Source: a virus. Taken from it: DNA of 40,253 nucleotides. The notes below the pieces were generated by a model, which was not told where the DNA came from, did not search any database, and saw only the letters and a program-made list of their open reading frames with translations. The position numbers and the translations under genes are program-made. The stretch covers positions 1-40,253 of the IMG/VR virus record IMGVR_UViG_3300028392_000130. One strand, 5' to 3'. Shown one piece after another: positions 29,948 through 36,927 of the stretch. Position 1 is the first letter of the stretch. Every line of letters starts with the position of its first letter.

Positions 29948-30631
29948 TTATTCTAACTCTACTATGTTTAATTCCTCTGTTGGTTCATCTTGATTATTTG
30001 TATCTTCATCACGATAAGGTTTATAACCACCGATTTTATTAAGCAGTCTACGGATTGCTCTCTTACAACGCATTCGCGCAGCGTCTTCACTAGGTATATC
30101 TAATTCATTTGCTATCTCTGAGAATGGAATCGATTCAGCATACTTTAAGAATAAAATCTTTCGATCTTCTTTATTTAATTTCCAATAACCATAATCAACT
30201 TCAATCATAATAACGGTAATGTTGCCTCCTTCAGAAGGCGCTGAAGGTCTTGATGGCCCGCCTAAATTAAGTTGATGTGTTACACCAATCTCACCGCGCA
30301 ATACAGCAGGCAAGATTGCTTCTATTAATTCAGGGTCATAATAATAATTATCAGATACTTCATAACCTATAGACTTGGCTTTCCATCTTTGACAGTAGTC
30401 CAAGGCTTGGTTACGAAGTGAGCGATATATAAGGTTTTTAGCGTCTTTTTGACCTATTGCTTCCCAAGTATCTAACTTATTTGGGTGCTCAATGAACCAC
30501 TGATACAACGCTTGTTTGATATCTTCAAGTTCAACCATATCATATTTTTTATGATACTCAGAAGCAACTCCGATAACAATGTAGTCCCAAGGTTCTATGC
30601 GGTTCCAATCAATCATTTCTTTTACTACCAT
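29948..30631 (-). CDS. Sigma-70-like factor
   Basis: About 227 residues. The N-terminal region holds VELEDIKQALYQWFIEHP and LIYRSLRNQALDYCQRWKA, like a diverged sigma region 2. The C-terminal part has LNKEDRKILFLKYAESIPFSEIANELDIPSEDAARMRCKRAIRRLL, a good region 4 helix-turn-helix. An acidic tail ends it. Start is uncertain between TTG 30637, ATG 30631 and ATG 30616; ATG 30631 overlaps the upstream stop. Encoded at the end of the replication operon, it may redirect host polymerase to late genes. Region 2 is weak, so it could also be a region-4-only regulator. Confidence 0.72.
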   Translation of the reverse strand: MVVKEMIDWNRIEPWDYIVIGVASEYHKKYDMVELEDIKQALYQWFIEHPNKLDTWEAIGQKDAKNLIYRSLRNQALDYCQRWKAKSIGYEVSDNYYYDPELIEAILPAVLRGEIGVTHQLNLGGPSRPSAPSEGGNITVIMIEVDYGYWKLNKEDRKILFLKYAESIPFSEIANELDIPSEDAARMRCKRAIRRLLNKIGGYKPYRDEDTNNQDEPTEELNIVELE

Positions 30632-31365
30632 CTCCAAGTTTTACCATCTACGGTAAATGAGTTATTAATAATAGGTACGAGTTGTGGTACTACAGTTTTG
30701 CCATCAACTTTAAGGATACCAAATCCCTGTTGCCAGGTGAATAGTCCAGCCTTAATGTATTTAGCATTTCGATAATCCATCAGGTTACCAAGTTCCATGC
30801 CCCAAATAGTTTTAGGTTTACCACCACGATATGTTTGAGTCTGATGAGTTAATCCCATGCGATGTGTATGTCCACACACTACTGACATGCCTGAACGCTT
30901 GGCTAAGCCTAACGCAGTAGCACCCGCTGTTGGTTGTACATTGCCTTCATCTCCATGCATTAGAAGCCAACCTGGAGCCAATTCATATGGATCCTTATGG
31001 TATTTAATTTCTAATTCATCAAGGCCTAAAAAGTTTTCTAGTTCCAATTCAGGTAATCCCAACAATCCCGGAGCCCTCATAGCAACTGTATTAAATAAAC
31101 GATCTGTATGATTACTGCGAACCATATGTTCAATAGTTAAGTCATACAGAACTTGACGAGTAAGATCTCTATCACGTCCAATAGAACGCTCATACTCTAG
31201 TTCGGTTCCTTTACTCCACTTACTGATTGTCTGCATATCCATCTCATCACCGCAAGACACTACAGTATCAGGTTGATATGCCTTAATGAATTTTGCGACA
31301 GCCTTGGTTGCTTCCACATCATGGTAAGGTACTTGTAGATCTGATATGCATACAATAGTTTTCAT
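30625..31365 (-). CDS. Calcineurin-like metallophosphoesterase
   Basis: 246 residues. The metal ligands are all visible: ISDLQVPYHD (D9, H15), CGDE (G39-D40), NHTDR (N85-H86), HGD (137-139) and GHTH (165-168). It removes phosphates from nucleotides, nucleic acids or other esters with two metal ions; the substrate cannot be read from the sequence. Start ATG overlaps the upstream stop by one base. Confidence 0.88.
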   Translation of the reverse strand: MKTIVCISDLQVPYHDVEATKAVAKFIKAYQPDTVVSCGDEMDMQTISKWSKGTELEYERSIGRDRDLTRQVLYDLTIEHMVRSNHTDRLFNTVAMRAPGLLGLPELELENFLGLDELEIKYHKDPYELAPGWLLMHGDEGNVQPTAGATALGLAKRSGMSVVCGHTHRMGLTHQTQTYRGGKPKTIWGMELGNLMDYRNAKYIKAGLFTWQQGFGILKVDGKTVVPQLVPIINNSFTVDGKTWRW

Positions 31366-31655
31366 TACTTCTTTTTCCCTCTAACTTTGTTTTCTTTAGC
31401 AACGTTCTTGCTATGAGATAACGCGTCTAAATTAGAAATGGCATCGCTACCAGCGCGACCTTTATTATTTTTGTGGTCTACATCTGTGGAACGACTAAGT
31501 TTTTTACCAGTGGCTTTCTTAAAATCAAGGCGAGCCTTGTTGGTAGATGTAGTTTCAGTAGTGCCATCTTTCTTTTTCTTTTTGATGACATAGATAGGTC
31601 TGCCACCATTTTGTTTACTTCCCTTGTATGGTCCAAATATTTTCACTTGTTCCAC
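31365..31655 (-). CDS. Small HNH-type nuclease
   Basis: 96 residues. DVDHKNNKGRAGSD then SNLDALSHSKNVAKENK gives the H (61), N (75) and H/N (81, 84) of a beta-beta-alpha metal finger. The N-terminal half is lysine-rich and binds DNA. GTG start with AAGGAAA, overlapping the upstream gene by 13 bases. Could nick DNA in packaging or recombination; not intron-encoded as far as seen. Confidence 0.78.
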   Translation of the reverse strand: MEQVKIFGPYKGSKQNGGRPIYVIKKKKKDGTTETTSTNKARLDFKKATGKKLSRSTDVDHKNNKGRAGSDAISNLDALSHSKNVAKENKVRGKKK

Positions 31656-32041
31656 TTTCCTTTCAGTACAAGCAATCCAATGATTGCATAGTTAGCCATA
31701 TCTCTAAATGAATCTTCAAGAGATTCATGTTCTGGATTTATATCTTTGTCTACTAAATTATTTATGCGAGCCAACTTATCATGCATTCTAACTCGCAAAC
31801 CATTAAGCGGACCACCAGGAGCATCCGCTATATTTTTTGGGCCATAGTCTTTATGCTTAGATAATAACAAGGCTTGAAGTTCATTGAAGATCTTTTCTAC
31901 TTCTGCTTCAAATTTGACAGGAGGGGTATTTTTAGGGACAGGCTTAAGTGCTTCTTGCTTATCCCAAAGTTCATGGCCTCTTGAATCTCGTATGCTGTAA
32001 CTTGGAATCCTTGGTTTGCTAGGTAATTTAGGATCAACCAT
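31643..32041 (-). CDS. Nmad1-like (DUF1599) nucleotide-modification-associated protein
   Basis: 132 residues. The domain (about 47-132) has LLSKHKDYGPKNI, GGPLNGLRVRMHDKLARINNLV, then HESLEDSFRDMANYAIIGLLVLKGKW. These K-x-x-D-Y-G ... R-x-x-x-K-x-x-R ... E-S-x-x-D-x-x-x-D-x-x-x-Y motifs are those of DUF1599, which sits near nucleotide modification genes in phages. Exact reaction unknown. A Pro-rich lead precedes the domain. Confidence 0.82.
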   Translation of the reverse strand: MVDPKLPSKPRIPSYSIRDSRGHELWDKQEALKPVPKNTPPVKFEAEVEKIFNELQALLLSKHKDYGPKNIADAPGGPLNGLRVRMHDKLARINNLVDKDINPEHESLEDSFRDMANYAIIGLLVLKGKWNK

Positions 32042-32047
32042 ATTTCT

Positions 32048-32395
32048 TCACTCTCCACTTTCTGTATCATTTATTAGGTTCTTCAATTCTTCGTCGATGT
32101 TGGCCATGTTTTGATCTACTACAATATCTTGAATGATATTTTTCATTGCTCCTGGATTAGTTTCGGCTGCATACAATATGCCGTATGTGCTTTCGCATAC
32201 CTTCATTACATCCTCAGGATAATTTGCTAATTCATAAATGCGTCGAAGCAATGAACCTATCATGAGTGAGTATCCATTTGGCAATATTAGTTTAGGATCA
32301 AACTCTTCCTCATTCTCTTCAAGTAGATGATCTGCTGCCTCAAAAATGTTTTGAAATTCTTCATTACATATTGGACATGGTGGAATCTTATTCAT
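32048..32395 (-). CDS. 115-residue protein with an N-terminal CxxC-H motif, unknown
   Basis: It opens MNKIPPCPICNEEFQNIFEAADHLLEE..., with CPIC (7-10) and His 23, like a C2H2-type finger that lacks a second His nearby. The rest is a helical acidic domain (LRRIYELANYPEDVMKVCESTYG). The start overlaps the primase stop by eight bases. Possibly a replication accessory protein. Confidence 0.7.
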   Translation of the reverse strand: MNKIPPCPICNEEFQNIFEAADHLLEENEEEFDPKLILPNGYSLMIGSLLRRIYELANYPEDVMKVCESTYGILYAAETNPGAMKNIIQDIVVDQNMANIDEELKNLINDTESGE

Positions 32396-33011
32396 TTAGT
32401 CCTGCCTTTTGTCGTATATAATCTGCGCCGTATTTGACGTAGACACTATTAACATCTTCTCCATCAGGCATGGATACGATAGTAACTGGTAACTCCCTAG
32501 CAAGACTAGAGGCAAATTCTTTTCCTGGCTGATCTCCATCCGCAAAGACAAAGATTCTTTCAAAGTCTGCAAGTATTCTATTATAATGTTTCTTCCATGA
32601 GTTAGCACCTGGAACCCCAATACAAGGAATGCCAATGCAACCACTAAGAGTAATGGTATCAAGTTCACCTTCGCATACACCTATCCAATCCCCTGCTCGC
32701 TCAGTATCTATTACATTATACATTTTAGTTTCAACACCAGTCATGCCCATGTACTTAGGTTCAACTGCTGGATTAAGACTACGAAAACGTAAATCAACAA
32801 CGCCTGTCTTGGTGATATACGGAATAGCCAATCGTCCAATGAACGCCTCATGCCCAACCTCAGGCTCCGAGACTACGCCTAATCGTGCCACCCGAGCCAC
32901 TTCCCTTGTTATACCCCGACTTGCTAGGTAATCTTCGGCCAGATGAATATTTCCCGCGTACTTCAACGTGGCTTTGGCCAGTAATTCCTTCTGCGAAAGA
33001 TTTTGCTTCAC
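32388..33011 (-). CDS. DnaG-type primase TOPRIM part
   Basis: 207 residues from a GTG start. LAEDYLASRGIT (25-35) is the usual linker before the TOPRIM domain. Next comes RLAIPYITKTGVVDLRFRSL, VCEGELDTITLSG with E114, and VFADGDQPGKE (155-165) with D158 and D160 for Mg. It lacks a zinc finger of its own: that is encoded by the overlapping 32860-33234 gene. The two frames overlap by 152 bases; fusion would require a +1 shift. No helicase-binding domain follows. Confidence 0.88.
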   Translation of the reverse strand: MKQNLSQKELLAKATLKYAGNIHLAEDYLASRGITREVARVARLGVVSEPEVGHEAFIGRLAIPYITKTGVVDLRFRSLNPAVEPKYMGMTGVETKMYNVIDTERAGDWIGVCEGELDTITLSGCIGIPCIGVPGANSWKKHYNRILADFERIFVFADGDQPGKEFASSLARELPVTIVSMPDGEDVNSVYVKYGADYIRQKAGLNE

Positions 33012-33234
33012 GTATATCTACCTTTTCCTGTCTTGCTATAAGTTGCAAACTGTTGCCCTGCATACCACAGGCAAAGCAATTAAAAATATTATCTCTTGTA
33101 TTAAAACTTGCACTGGCATGTGAATCATCGTGAAACGGACACTTGATATTCACTTGGCCAGATGTTCTGCGAACTACTGCGCCGTAGTGCTCAAGCACCA
33201 TAACTATATCTGGTAGATCTCCATTAGAAAACAT
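32860..33234 (-). CDS. DnaG-type primase zinc-binding (CHC2) part
   Basis: 124 residues. KCPFHDDSHASASFN and FNCFACGMQGNSLQLIA give Cys32, His35, Cys53 and Cys56, the CHC2 zinc ribbon that reads template DNA in primases. After residue 75 the sequence loses similarity and becomes Gly/Ser/Arg-rich, running through the overlap with the TOPRIM gene. Either a separate subunit or the front half of a frameshift product. Overlaps the upstream nuclease gene by 11 bases. Confidence 0.88.
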   Translation of the reverse strand: MFSNGDLPDIVMVLEHYGAVVRRTSGQVNIKCPFHDDSHASASFNTRDNIFNCFACGMQGNSLQLIARQEKVDIREAKSFAEGITGQSHVEVRGKYSSGRRLPSKSGYNKGSGSGGTIRRSLGA

Positions 33235-33586
33235 CGCCCAACCTTAATACTAAATATGCGTCATCTATAGACTTGCCTCTTGCTTTGATTACGACGGCAG
33301 GTAATACCGTGTCGCGTCCAATCTTTCTCGCTTCTGAATAATGCGTTGCTTCTGTTTGAGCCTCTTTCGTCCAACCGCTGAGGTCAATAGCATTCCCCGC
33401 CCCTGGGGCTTTGCACTCGATAACTCCAATGTTTCCGAGAAAATCCGCCCGAATTGCAACATCTCCCTCATCTTTAGCACCAGTGCGAGCAAGACGCTCT
33501 GCGTCATAGCCCCGACTACGAAACCAATCACGAATGTCTGTTTCAAAAGTTGCTCCCCTTACCTTATGTGATTTTCTAGTGGTCAT
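33224..33586 (-). CDS. Hjc-like Holliday junction resolvase / PD-(D/E)XK nuclease
   Basis: 120 residues. RGATFETDIRDWFRSRGYDAERLARTG, with E15, then KDEGDVAIRADFLG with D42 and VIECKAPG with E57-x-K59, is the PD-(D/E)XK arrangement of archaeal-type junction resolvases. The small size fits a single nuclease fold. Stop and start coupling (ATGA) with the helicase gene. It may resolve branched replication or packaging intermediates. Confidence 0.85.
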   Translation of the reverse strand: MTTRKSHKVRGATFETDIRDWFRSRGYDAERLARTGAKDEGDVAIRADFLGNIGVIECKAPGAGNAIDLSGWTKEAQTEATHYSEARKIGRDTVLPAVVIKARGKSIDDAYLVLRLGDVF

Positions 33587-34365
33587 GAATTTTCCGGAAT
33601 GTCTTCGATATACATGTACTCGGGATTAAATGCTAGCCAAGTCATAAGAGTCCCTCCCGCATCTGCTCTACCGTAGCGATTCTTGACAGACGCCACGCCC
33701 ATTGAAGTCCCCACAGTCCCGAGAGTGCAAATGAGGGCAGGTAATTGTGATACCTTGCCTTGGATAGCGGACCGTGGCTGGCAAGGGGTACCAGGTATCG
33801 CTTCACTAGTATGATGAAGCACCACAATCGCAGCATTGGTCGCTCTCGCAAGATATTTCAACTCCTTCATAATGGCTCGCATAGACGCGAACTCTTCTCC
33901 GCCATCTGTGGCTACGTCCATCAAGTTATCAAGGATAATCATTGATGGAGCGCAACCCCAGACTTCTTCAAATGCTAGAACTTCTTCCGATATATCTTCC
34001 AAGGTTGGAGATGATTCGAACGACCAGACTATATGACTTCCTTTTTGGAGGATTGCTTTAGTCCAACCAACATCAGTATTAAGTTTCTGCTCTACATCAC
34101 TCTGGCTCTTGCCAGATATCATAGAAGCCAAGCGCATAGCCATTGTATGGGCGTTTGTGTCGGCTGATATGTACAGAGTTGGAACATTAGTTTTGAGTGC
34201 AAGAGCAAGGGCAAGAGTTGACTTGCCCGCTCCTGGCGCACCTGCAAACATTGAAACTTCTGAACGACGAATGATAATCTTGTTCGCTTCGAATGCCTTA
34301 AAGCAACTAGGTAGGGGTTCGCCCCCGATGGATGCTCGGCCTACTGACCTTACTAACGTTCTCAT
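33583..34365 (-). CDS. RecA-fold (RepA/DnaB-like) ATPase, probable replicative helicase
   Basis: 260 residues. Walker A GAPGAGKST (42-50), Walker B SMIILDN (141-147), LHHTSE (183-188) as the sensor loop, and KNRYGRADAGG (228-238), near the arginine finger position of hexameric RecA-fold helicases. It lacks a DnaB N-terminal domain, like RepA-type helicases. It would unwind DNA beside the primase encoded downstream. Good ribosome site AGGGGGTAG. Confidence 0.87.
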   Translation of the reverse strand: MRTLVRSVGRASIGGEPLPSCFKAFEANKIIIRRSEVSMFAGAPGAGKSTLALALALKTNVPTLYISADTNAHTMAMRLASMISGKSQSDVEQKLNTDVGWTKAILQKGSHIVWSFESSPTLEDISEEVLAFEEVWGCAPSMIILDNLMDVATDGGEEFASMRAIMKELKYLARATNAAIVVLHHTSEAIPGTPCQPRSAIQGKVSQLPALICTLGTVGTSMGVASVKNRYGRADAGGTLMTWLAFNPEYMYIEDIPENS

Positions 34366-34410
34366 GCTACCCCCTACCTAATGTTTAAAACGGAAACAGT
34401 TCTGTTTGGC

Positions 34411-34794
34411 TTAGTTGACTGGACGACATTGATCCGTGCCCTGAGGCATCGGACAAACCCACATCGCGTAAGGTTTTCCTGTCTTGGACGAGACTCCCGC
34501 CTTGTACTTCCGCGCTCCGTGCTGACATGTTGGAGCCGACGTACCTGGTACTTCCCCCGCCTGGGTCGGAGCCGAGTACTGCGGTTGCTCTATGTTTGCT
34601 GTGATACTCGGCGTCGATAAAGGGATTGCATTGTATGCGCCCAGTACCAACTTCTGTACTGAGGCAATCTGAGTTGCATAATCACCAACTCCTTCAAGTA
34701 ATACACTGAGTTCATCAGATGTATTGGCGCGGACATTTATCATGTCCCCTGATGGTGTCTTGTAGGACACCTGCAGTTTCCATTCTTCGCTCAT
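34411..34794 (-). CDS. Zn-ribbon protein of the recombination/replication block
   Basis: 127 residues from the ATG at 34794, which overlaps the nuclease stop (ATGA). The N-terminal about 60 residues form an alpha/beta domain (EEWKLQVSYKTPSGDMINVRA). A Pro/Ser/Thr linker follows. The C-terminus TCQHGARKYKAGVSSKTGKPY...WVCPMPQGTDQC carries three Cys and a His as a zinc ribbon, a pattern often found at the end of actinophage single-strand-binding or annealing-related proteins. The DNA role is inferred. Confidence 0.7.
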   Translation of the reverse strand: MSEEWKLQVSYKTPSGDMINVRANTSDELSVLLEGVGDYATQIASVQKLVLGAYNAIPLSTPSITANIEQPQYSAPTQAGEVPGTSAPTCQHGARKYKAGVSSKTGKPYAMWVCPMPQGTDQCRPVN

Positions 34795-35408
34795 TTTTCT
34801 TCTTTCTTTGTCGAGAACTGACAGAACTGTGTGAGCCCACACCGATACTGACAGTTATTAGTGTTTGGTAGAAAAATCTTTTCCTTACGTGCTCTATCAA
34901 AAGTATCAACAAGATACTCCATCTTGTCCCTGCTGTATTGATGCAGGTCAATCATGGAAGCAGTGCCGGAATCTCGAGACATGTAATAGTTGCCCCAGTT
35001 AACTTCAATACCAAAAGTCTGCTCTAAACCTAACTTATAAAATCCTAATTGCAAACTACTAGTTGGAAGTTGTTGAGATGTTTTAAGATCTACAACTATT
35101 AGTTGACCATTGACTTCAAATACGCGGTCAATAATCATCTTGATAGTAACACCATTCACAACAGGCATTAGTTCAAGTTCAATTGCTGGTATACCCTGTG
35201 GGGTTATCCAAATCTTCCAATCAGGGTTGGCCTTGCGCCAATTGATATAATTTTGGACCCAAGTTGGGCCAGTGCTTTGCCAAAAGTTCACATCTTCTTT
35301 ATTTGGATTTGCTTTAGTAGCACGGCCACCAACGCGAGCATTGGTTAAATCGGTATCACCTTTGCACTCAATCCATGCCTCATCCCACAGTTGTTGCACT
35401 TGGCTCAT
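34791..35408 (-). CDS. RecB/Cas4-like nuclease, catalytic C-terminal part of a split gene
   Basis: 205 residues. E77/E79, IIDRV with D94, VVDLKT with D107 and K109, and LQLGFYKLG with Q120 and Y124 form the RecB-family nuclease core. Three Cys at the end, CQYRCGLTQFC (186-196), match the C-terminal ligands of a 4Fe-4S cluster as in Cas4 and AddB. The first cluster Cys would be C25 of the upstream gene, whose stop overlaps this start as ATGA. Role likely recombination or end processing. Confidence 0.86.
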   Translation of the reverse strand: MSQVQQLWDEAWIECKGDTDLTNARVGGRATKANPNKEDVNFWQSTGPTWVQNYINWRKANPDWKIWITPQGIPAIELELMPVVNGVTIKMIIDRVFEVNGQLIVVDLKTSQQLPTSSLQLGFYKLGLEQTFGIEVNWGNYYMSRDSGTASMIDLHQYSRDKMEYLVDTFDRARKEKIFLPNTNNCQYRCGLTQFCQFSTKKEEK

Positions 35409-35596
35409 AGTGTGCTCTTATCGTAGTTCTCACAGGCAAGGTGAAAAGTAGAACCGCCAACAGACCAGACTGAGGGTTCCTCTTGCTTTTGGAGTAGGCG
35501 ACCTAGGTAATATTGGTAGCCACAATCTATAAATGTAGTAATAGCCGAGTACGATATGTGCTCGGGTAGGGTATATTCTTCAAGTTGTATCGTCAT
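35405..35596 (-). CDS. RecB/Cas4-like nuclease, N-terminal part of a split gene
   Basis: 63 residues from ATG 35596; TTG codons upstream could extend it to 35617. MTIQLEEYTLPEHISYSAITTFIDCGYQYYLG, then WSVGGSTFHLACENYD: the opening S-x-S-x-x-x-x-F-x-x-C and the G-x-x-x-H motif are the N-terminal signatures of Cas4-type nucleases. C25 is the first Fe-S ligand; the rest of the enzyme is in the next gene. Stop TGA overlaps the next ATG. Probably works as a two-chain enzyme or by frameshift. Confidence 0.8.
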   Translation of the reverse strand: MTIQLEEYTLPEHISYSAITTFIDCGYQYYLGRLLQKQEEPSVWSVGGSTFHLACENYDKSTL

Positions 35597-35635
35597 AGGT
35601 GTATGATGGGGCAACAAGCCCCAAAAAGCAAACTC

Positions 35636-35651
35636 ATCACCAATTGGTGAT
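35636..35651. promoter_or_regulatory. 16-bp palindrome upstream of the consensus promoter
   Basis: ATCACCAATTGGTGAT is perfectly symmetric and ends five bases before the -35 box at 35656. It is a plausible operator for the plus-strand unit, the minus replication operon, or both. Differs from the ten-copy palindrome. Confidence 0.65.
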
Positions 35652-35655
35652 TAAT

Positions 35656-35685
35656 TTGACAATACTCAGTTGGTATGAGTATAAT
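35656..35685 (+). promoter_or_regulatory. Perfect sigma-70 consensus promoter with internal operator
   Basis: TTGACA at 35656-35661 and TATAAT at 35680-35685, spacing 18. Between and over the -10 lies the inverted repeat ATACTCA-7-TGAGTAT (35662-35682), well placed for a repressor. The transcript would begin near 35692 and covers the 54-aa gene. Confidence 0.85.
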
Positions 35686-35713
35686 TGATATTAATAGATA
35701 TTATATATAATAA

Positions 35714-35733
35714 ACGAACGCTTAGGCGTTCGT
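35714..35733 (+). promoter_or_regulatory. Stable 5'-leader hairpin of the 54-aa gene
   Basis: ACGAACGC-TTAG-GCGTTCGT, eight perfect pairs, flanked by TATA tracts on both sides. It is inside the leader of the transcript from the 35656 promoter, about 44 bases before the start codon, and may stabilise the RNA or regulate translation. Confidence 0.7.
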
Positions 35734-35776
35734 ATATATAATATATATATTATAATATATATCTCTAAGGAGTACT

Positions 35777-35941
35777 ATGTCAAATTTATTTCTATCAGTA
35801 TTTTATGGAACCCTAGCCTCTGGCGTGGCAATCCGTGTAGCAGAAGAATTAATTCATGAATACAACGCAAGGCAACAGGAAAAGCGTCTTGCCTATGTCC
35901 TAGATATTATCGAATCGGCTGAAGATTACGATGCAGATTAG
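35777..35941 (+). CDS. 54-residue protein from a dedicated strong promoter, unknown
   Basis: ATG 35777 with AAGGAG five bases upstream; TAG 35939-35941. MSNLFLSVFYGTLASGVAIR forms a hydrophobic, possibly membrane-inserted helix. HEYNARQQEKRLAYVLDIIES is a charged amphipathic helix, and the end is acidic. Only plus-strand gene between the replication and lysis blocks, with its own consensus promoter and terminator. Could be a small inhibitor, antiholin-like or regulator; none is shown. Confidence 0.8.
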   Translation: MSNLFLSVFYGTLASGVAIRVAEELIHEYNARQQEKRLAYVLDIIESAEDYDAD

Positions 35942-35960
35942 CCTCTAGAAATGACAAAAG

Positions 35961-36000
35961 ACCCCCTCGCCCTAGGATTACTCCTAAGGTAAGGGGGTTT
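35961..36000 (+). terminator. Terminator after the 54-aa gene
   Basis: ACCCCCT and AGGGGGT arms (35961-35967 and 35992-35998), with inner CCTAGG/CCTAAGG pairing, then TTTCGTCGTT. It also faces the minus lysis genes ending at 36036; on that side AAAAGA gives TCTTTTGT, so it may work both ways. Confidence 0.85.
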
Positions 36001-36035
36001 CGTCGTTCTAAAGGCCGTTTAAAGCCGTTTAAAGG

Positions 36036-36233
36036 CTATTTCTTGGAGCCTAGTCCAAAGTCTTTTTCAGCCTTATCTGCCCACTTAGCCAATGGTGCGG
36101 CTACTGATCCAATCAGAATGGCATATTCTGGCTTTAGGTTTGATGCTAAAGCAATCGCCATGGTTATGGCTGATGCTAGAACAGCGCGGAGATATGACAT
36201 CCCGACTGCTTTTAGTTTAGGGTCTACCTTCAT
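36036..36233 (-). CDS. Holin-like protein
   Basis: 65 residues. A short basic start (MKVDPKLKAVGMSYLRAV) is followed by two hydrophobic segments (about 15-33 LRAVLASAITMAIALASNL and 36-50 YAILIGSVAAPLAKW), then KADKAEKDFGLGSKK, a charged tail. Size and order directly after the endolysin fit a two-span holin. The start used is ATG 36233, overlapping the endolysin TGA with GGAG upstream; ATG 36245 is also in frame. Confidence 0.75.
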   Translation of the reverse strand: MKVDPKLKAVGMSYLRAVLASAITMAIALASNLKPEYAILIGSVAAPLAKWADKAEKDFGLGSKK

Positions 36234-36733
36234 ATATTGCTCCATTTCGGTTTGCCAAATCCCACAATGAAGGGGGTTAGATGGCGTTTGTTGTTTGCTT
36301 TATAAGCGCGGATTCGTTCTGCAACTTCTCCGCCATTATCTTGCGAACCTTTGGTCTTATGTTCAGGGGAAGTATTGCCTTCGATAGTAGTAACTGTACC
36401 ATCGCCATTGTCTTTTAGAACAATGCCAACATGTTCAGTTTTTGGACCACCTTTAACAAAATCAAAGAACACAATGTCGCCTGGCTGGGGTGTTGAAGTT
36501 TCGGCATTTGACCAAGCACCCAACCCTTGAAATCCAGTCATCCCTGCTGGAGTATATACACAATTAGGGATTTTAATCTTTGCTTGTGATGCACACCACA
36601 TGACAAATGAACCACACCAAGGTTGCCCATCATGACCAGTAAACTTGCCATACTTAGTTAAGTTGTCGCCAGTTTCTACTGTACCAATCTCAGCCTTGGC
36701 TACTTCAATAAATTTACTTGATTGAATATTCAA
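36230..36733 (-). CDS. CHAP-domain endolysin
   Basis: 167 residues. PWCGSFVMWCASQ (C40), then TPQPGDIVFFDF, THVGIV-like EHVGIVLKD with H101, and VTTIEGNT with E118/N120, are the NlpC/P60-related CHAP amidase/peptidase triad. It cuts peptidoglycan peptide bonds for lysis. No separate cell-wall binding domain is seen, and no signal peptide, so release depends on the neighbouring holin-like proteins. Overlaps both neighbours. Confidence 0.9.
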   Translation of the reverse strand: MNIQSSKFIEVAKAEIGTVETGDNLTKYGKFTGHDGQPWCGSFVMWCASQAKIKIPNCVYTPAGMTGFQGLGAWSNAETSTPQPGDIVFFDFVKGGPKTEHVGIVLKDNGDGTVTTIEGNTSPEHKTKGSQDNGGEVAERIRAYKANNKRHLTPFIVGFGKPKWSNI

Positions 36734-36927
36734 AACTTTTCTGCAATCAATTTAAATAAATCATCAACTCGATCTTCTAAACGTTTTACTGAGTCCTTTA
36801 AAGATGAACCACCATTAGGTTTCAATTCATATAAATAATGTTTAACCATCCAGCGCACAGATCCAGCAAATGCTGTGATAATTGCAATTATTGCTATGAT
36901 TACTGAGGCCCAATTGGCGACTGTCAT
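36730..36927 (-). CDS. Small membrane protein with coiled-coil tail, lysis cassette
   Basis: 65 residues: one hydrophobic helix (WASVIIAIIAIITAFAGSVRW, about 6-26) then a charged heptad segment (LKDSVKRLEDRVDDLFKLIAEKF). Similar single-span, coiled-coil proteins are encoded by holin-adjacent genes of actinophages. Overlaps the endolysin by ATGA and the tail gene by one base. Second holin or holin regulator. Confidence 0.72.
   Translation of the reverse strand: MTVANWASVIIAIIAIITAFAGSVRWMVKHYLYELKPNGGSSLKDSVKRLEDRVDDLFKLIAEKF

Noticed and set aside
34394-34407. Small palindrome AAACAG-TT-CTGTTT between two replication genes
   Set aside because: Very short with a two-base loop and a single copy; no evidence for function.
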